Assembly (NCBI GenBank): GCA_028551475.1
Contig: CM052357.1
Span: 22,548,451 to 22,612,450, forward strand
Direction of reading: 5' to 3'
Length of the DNA stretch: 64,000 bases
Source of the DNA: Casuarina equisetifolia
Taxonomy: Eukaryota > Streptophyta > Magnoliopsida > Fagales > Casuarinaceae
Positions 61,741 to 64,000 of this stretch are shown one piece after another (the first letter of the stretch is position 1; the number at the start of each line of letters is the position of its first letter). The notes under the pieces are model-generated. The model was not told the origin of the DNA and made no database searches. It worked only from the letters and a program-made list of their open reading frames with translations. Made by a program: the position numbers and the translations under genes.

Positions 61741-62756
61741 AAAAGATCTCTTAAATAGCATATATGGAAAATTTCAACTTCTCCTCCTCTTGCTGGTTAG
61801 CTTGAACTTTGGCTTCTGCTTGCTCCTCCACTTCTTCTTCCATGAGATTAGATGCCACCATCATAAACAGTTGTTTGCATTGATGGCCTGGTGAAAATTT
61901 CTCGTCGCAATTGAAGCACAATCCTCGTGCTCTTCTTTCTTGCATTTTGGTATGACTTAGCTTCCTTATTGGCAACTTTCCTTTCTTGGTCGATGAAGGG
62001 TAGATGTTAGTAGTTCTTCGTATTTTTTGTTGCAAGTTCATAAATCTTTGTCATCCGTATGACAATTGCAAGTGTGTGAAGTTTGGCAATCAATACATTT
62101 GCCTTGACATGTTACTTTAGAGCGTAAACAAATCCTTCAATTTGTTATTCCTCTATCAACTCTCCTACTTTTAAGAGATGTGATGTATATTGCGCTTGAA
62201 GTCATTGACCTTGCCCATTTGCCTCAATTGAGTAAGTTCTCCTTACCCACTTTGGTACTTTGTGGGGTCGTATTAAGTTGTGAGTTCTTAAGTGAGCTAT
62301 TACCAAGTGATTGTTCCAGCTGCATGTTTTATTTTTTTTGAAAAGTTGATACCATAATTGCACCTCCCTTTCCAGTTTCCATGCAGTAATGGGCACCCTA
62401 TCTTCGTTTGTTGTTTGGTGGAACTTAAAATATTACTATGCTTGGCATACCCACTCCATGAGATCTTCATCTCCACTATAATGTGAGAAGTCAAGGTGCA
62501 TGTACCTCACATGATTTTTGGTTGGAGGTGCTTTGTTTGTGTTGTTGCTGTTGAAGACAGTTTTCCCTTCTGACTTTAGGCATGAACTTTCTCCTTTCTC
62601 ATTATGGGAACTAGTCCCACTTTCTTCCATCTTTTGCAGCATTGTGTTGAGCATTTGCTGCATGGTTTCAGTGCACTAGTTAAACCTTCTCTCCATTTCC
62701 GGTTCCAACTGATCCATCCTAGAGTTAGCCATGCTTGGCTTTGGTACCAAATTGGT
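61741..62756 (-). mobile_element. Decayed Ty3-gypsy retrotransposon gag remnant
   Basis: On the minus strand a primer-binding-like site TGGTACCAAAGC lies at 62738-62749, followed after five bases by an ATG at 62732 (MANSRMDQLEPEMERRFN, then stop). Further on come MHLDFSHYSGDEDLMEWVCQ, WKLEREVQLWYQLF in another frame, and a zinc knuckle LCFNCDEKFSPGHQCK near 61890-61930. This order is typical of gypsy-type gag. Stops and frame changes mean it is inactive. Protease and polymerase parts are not seen; the LTR to the right of 62756 was not delimited. Confidence 0.8.
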
Positions 62757-64000
62757 ATAGGCTGATACTTAGGAACATGTTTGGGGTCGAGAAGGGGATT
62801 GTTCTTGGAAGAATAGCTCAGAATATTTCATTTTTTTTTAAGCTATGTTTACAATGAGGCTAAGGGTTTCTTCGAAGGGAGTTGGCCTTTTGAGTAACAA
62901 GAGATTAGCTAATGCTTGCCTTTCATTACTGATTTCTCACTCTTTATAATGAGTGAAGCTTACAGTTAAAAGATAGAAACCTTCTAACACATGGTAGAGT
63001 GCCCATAAGTGGTTTACTCTTACCCATTAACCTACATCACGTCTCTTTCTTATGCCTCTGCACTAAGACAAAAACCTGAGACACCTCTCCATATGTTGCT
63101 AGGAGTTACCAAGAGTGACATATGTTCACTTACAAAAGTTAGATCTTTTCCATACGTCAAGCATGCAGTTTCAGGTTGTGAACATGGCTACTTAGATCTT
63201 TACTTACAAAGTTAGATCTTTAGCACACATCAAGCATGTGGTCCCATGTTGTGGACGTGGCTACGGGTTGAGCAACTTGTACTAGGTGCGAGCGAGGAAC
63301 AAGGTTGGTTTAAGGCCATTGCCATTAAGATTGTTAGGAGGAGTTGGTATAAGACTACCTCCTTGGGAAAACTCAAAGTTTGGCCCATGGCTTGGCAAAC
63401 AAAGGGTGAGATAGACTTGAAAAAGAAAGCCCCCTCGAGTGCTTGTAAGTGGGCAGATAGGGCAATTAAGCGCAAGGAGATAAGGGCACTTCTGTTTTGA
63501 TGCTTAGCAACTAGGAAAGCCACGTGAATGGAAGGTCAAGCGGTCAATCTCGAGCACAATCAGAATATCCATTATGAGTTTGTATGATGAGGCAACTACC
63601 TCTGACCTTATATTCTTTTATTGTGTTTCTCCATATATAATAACAGACTTTATTATACTTCCTCTAATCATTTTTTGAGTTCTTGTGAGAGTGAGGAAGG
63701 CTTGTCCTATCTCAAACAAGCTAGGAACTAATAAACTATCATTTAAGCGAGTTGTGATAGGTGAAATGCCCTTCCACCTCCGATTATGTGCAAATCGGTA
63801 GCCAATAGGCTAAAGGGAAAGTAGTAAAAAGGCCGAAACCTTTTTGCCTAGTTTCTCCTTCCCATCACAAGAAATATTGCCTCGCCAAAAGAAGGGGTTA
63901 TACTAAATCTAGTGTCACACAAAAGAGGTGGAGCAATGACATGGTGAAACACAAGCAGATGCCACAGCTAGTGTCGGAAGCAACAACCAGGCAACTGGTG
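62757..64000. other. Unassigned sequence at the right edge, possibly LTR
   Basis: By position next to the primer-binding-like site, the first part should be the LTR of the gypsy remnant read on the minus strand. I found no matching copy to prove it. Beyond about 63000 the frames (for example 63230-63523) have no recognisable family. A short direct repeat around caagcatg and ttagatctt occurs near 63140-63240. Confidence 0.4.

Noticed and set aside
63230-63523. Overlapping open frames on both strands near the right edge
   Set aside because: Neither shows a known motif or any sign of splicing or conservation; they are likely by chance in repeat-like sequence.

Overview
This is nuclear DNA from a flowering plant, most likely a eudicot. 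It has intron-rich genes with AT-rich GT-AG introns, a PLS-class pentatricopeptide repeat (PPR) gene, an IQ67-domain gene, half-size ABCA transporters of the plant type, and decayed Ty1-copia and Ty3-gypsy retrotransposons. I cannot name the species. Nothing looks prokaryotic, organellar or viral, and I see no tRNA, rRNA or CRISPR array.

Layout. Positions 1-1900 hold a decayed copia fragment and unassigned sequence. From about 1905 to 16040 and again from about 25545 to 39295 lies a segmental tandem duplication of roughly 14 kb. Each unit carries an 18-exon ABCA7-type gene on the minus strand plus PPR sequence upstream of it. Unit 2 keeps an apparently complete ABCA gene (947 aa). Unit 1 has a 1-bp deletion in the last exon that removes about the last 90 residues. 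Unit 2 adjoins the intact 622-aa PPR gene (38598-40466), while unit 1 has only the 3' part of that gene, decayed. The 9.5 kb between the units is filled with copia remnants in both orientations.

From 42196 to 47899 on the plus strand is a complete 16-exon ABCA2-type gene (970 aa), divergent from the PPR gene. Tail to tail with it is an IQD31-like calmodulin-binding scaffold gene on the minus strand (48726-53684, 599 aa). Divergent from that is a six-exon gene on the plus strand (57378-59456, about 367 aa) for a basic, probably disordered plant protein that I do not recognise; it carries a KEN sequence. From 59457 to the end there are no host genes that I can support, only repeat-like sequence and a minus-strand gypsy gag remnant.

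The three ABCA genes form a local cluster of two subtypes, likely membrane lipid or fatty-acid transporters by family knowledge. The PPR, IQD and unknown genes show no sign of sharing a pathway with them. I found no convincing new multi-gene system. The most informative points are the duplication with its two partial casualties, the C-terminal frameshift in ABCA copy 1, promoter divergence between the copies, two candidate GC donor sites, and the uncharacterised KEN-containing protein. Exon borders were placed by hand from splice signals, codon phase and agreement between copies or with remembered family sequence; no alignment program was run.
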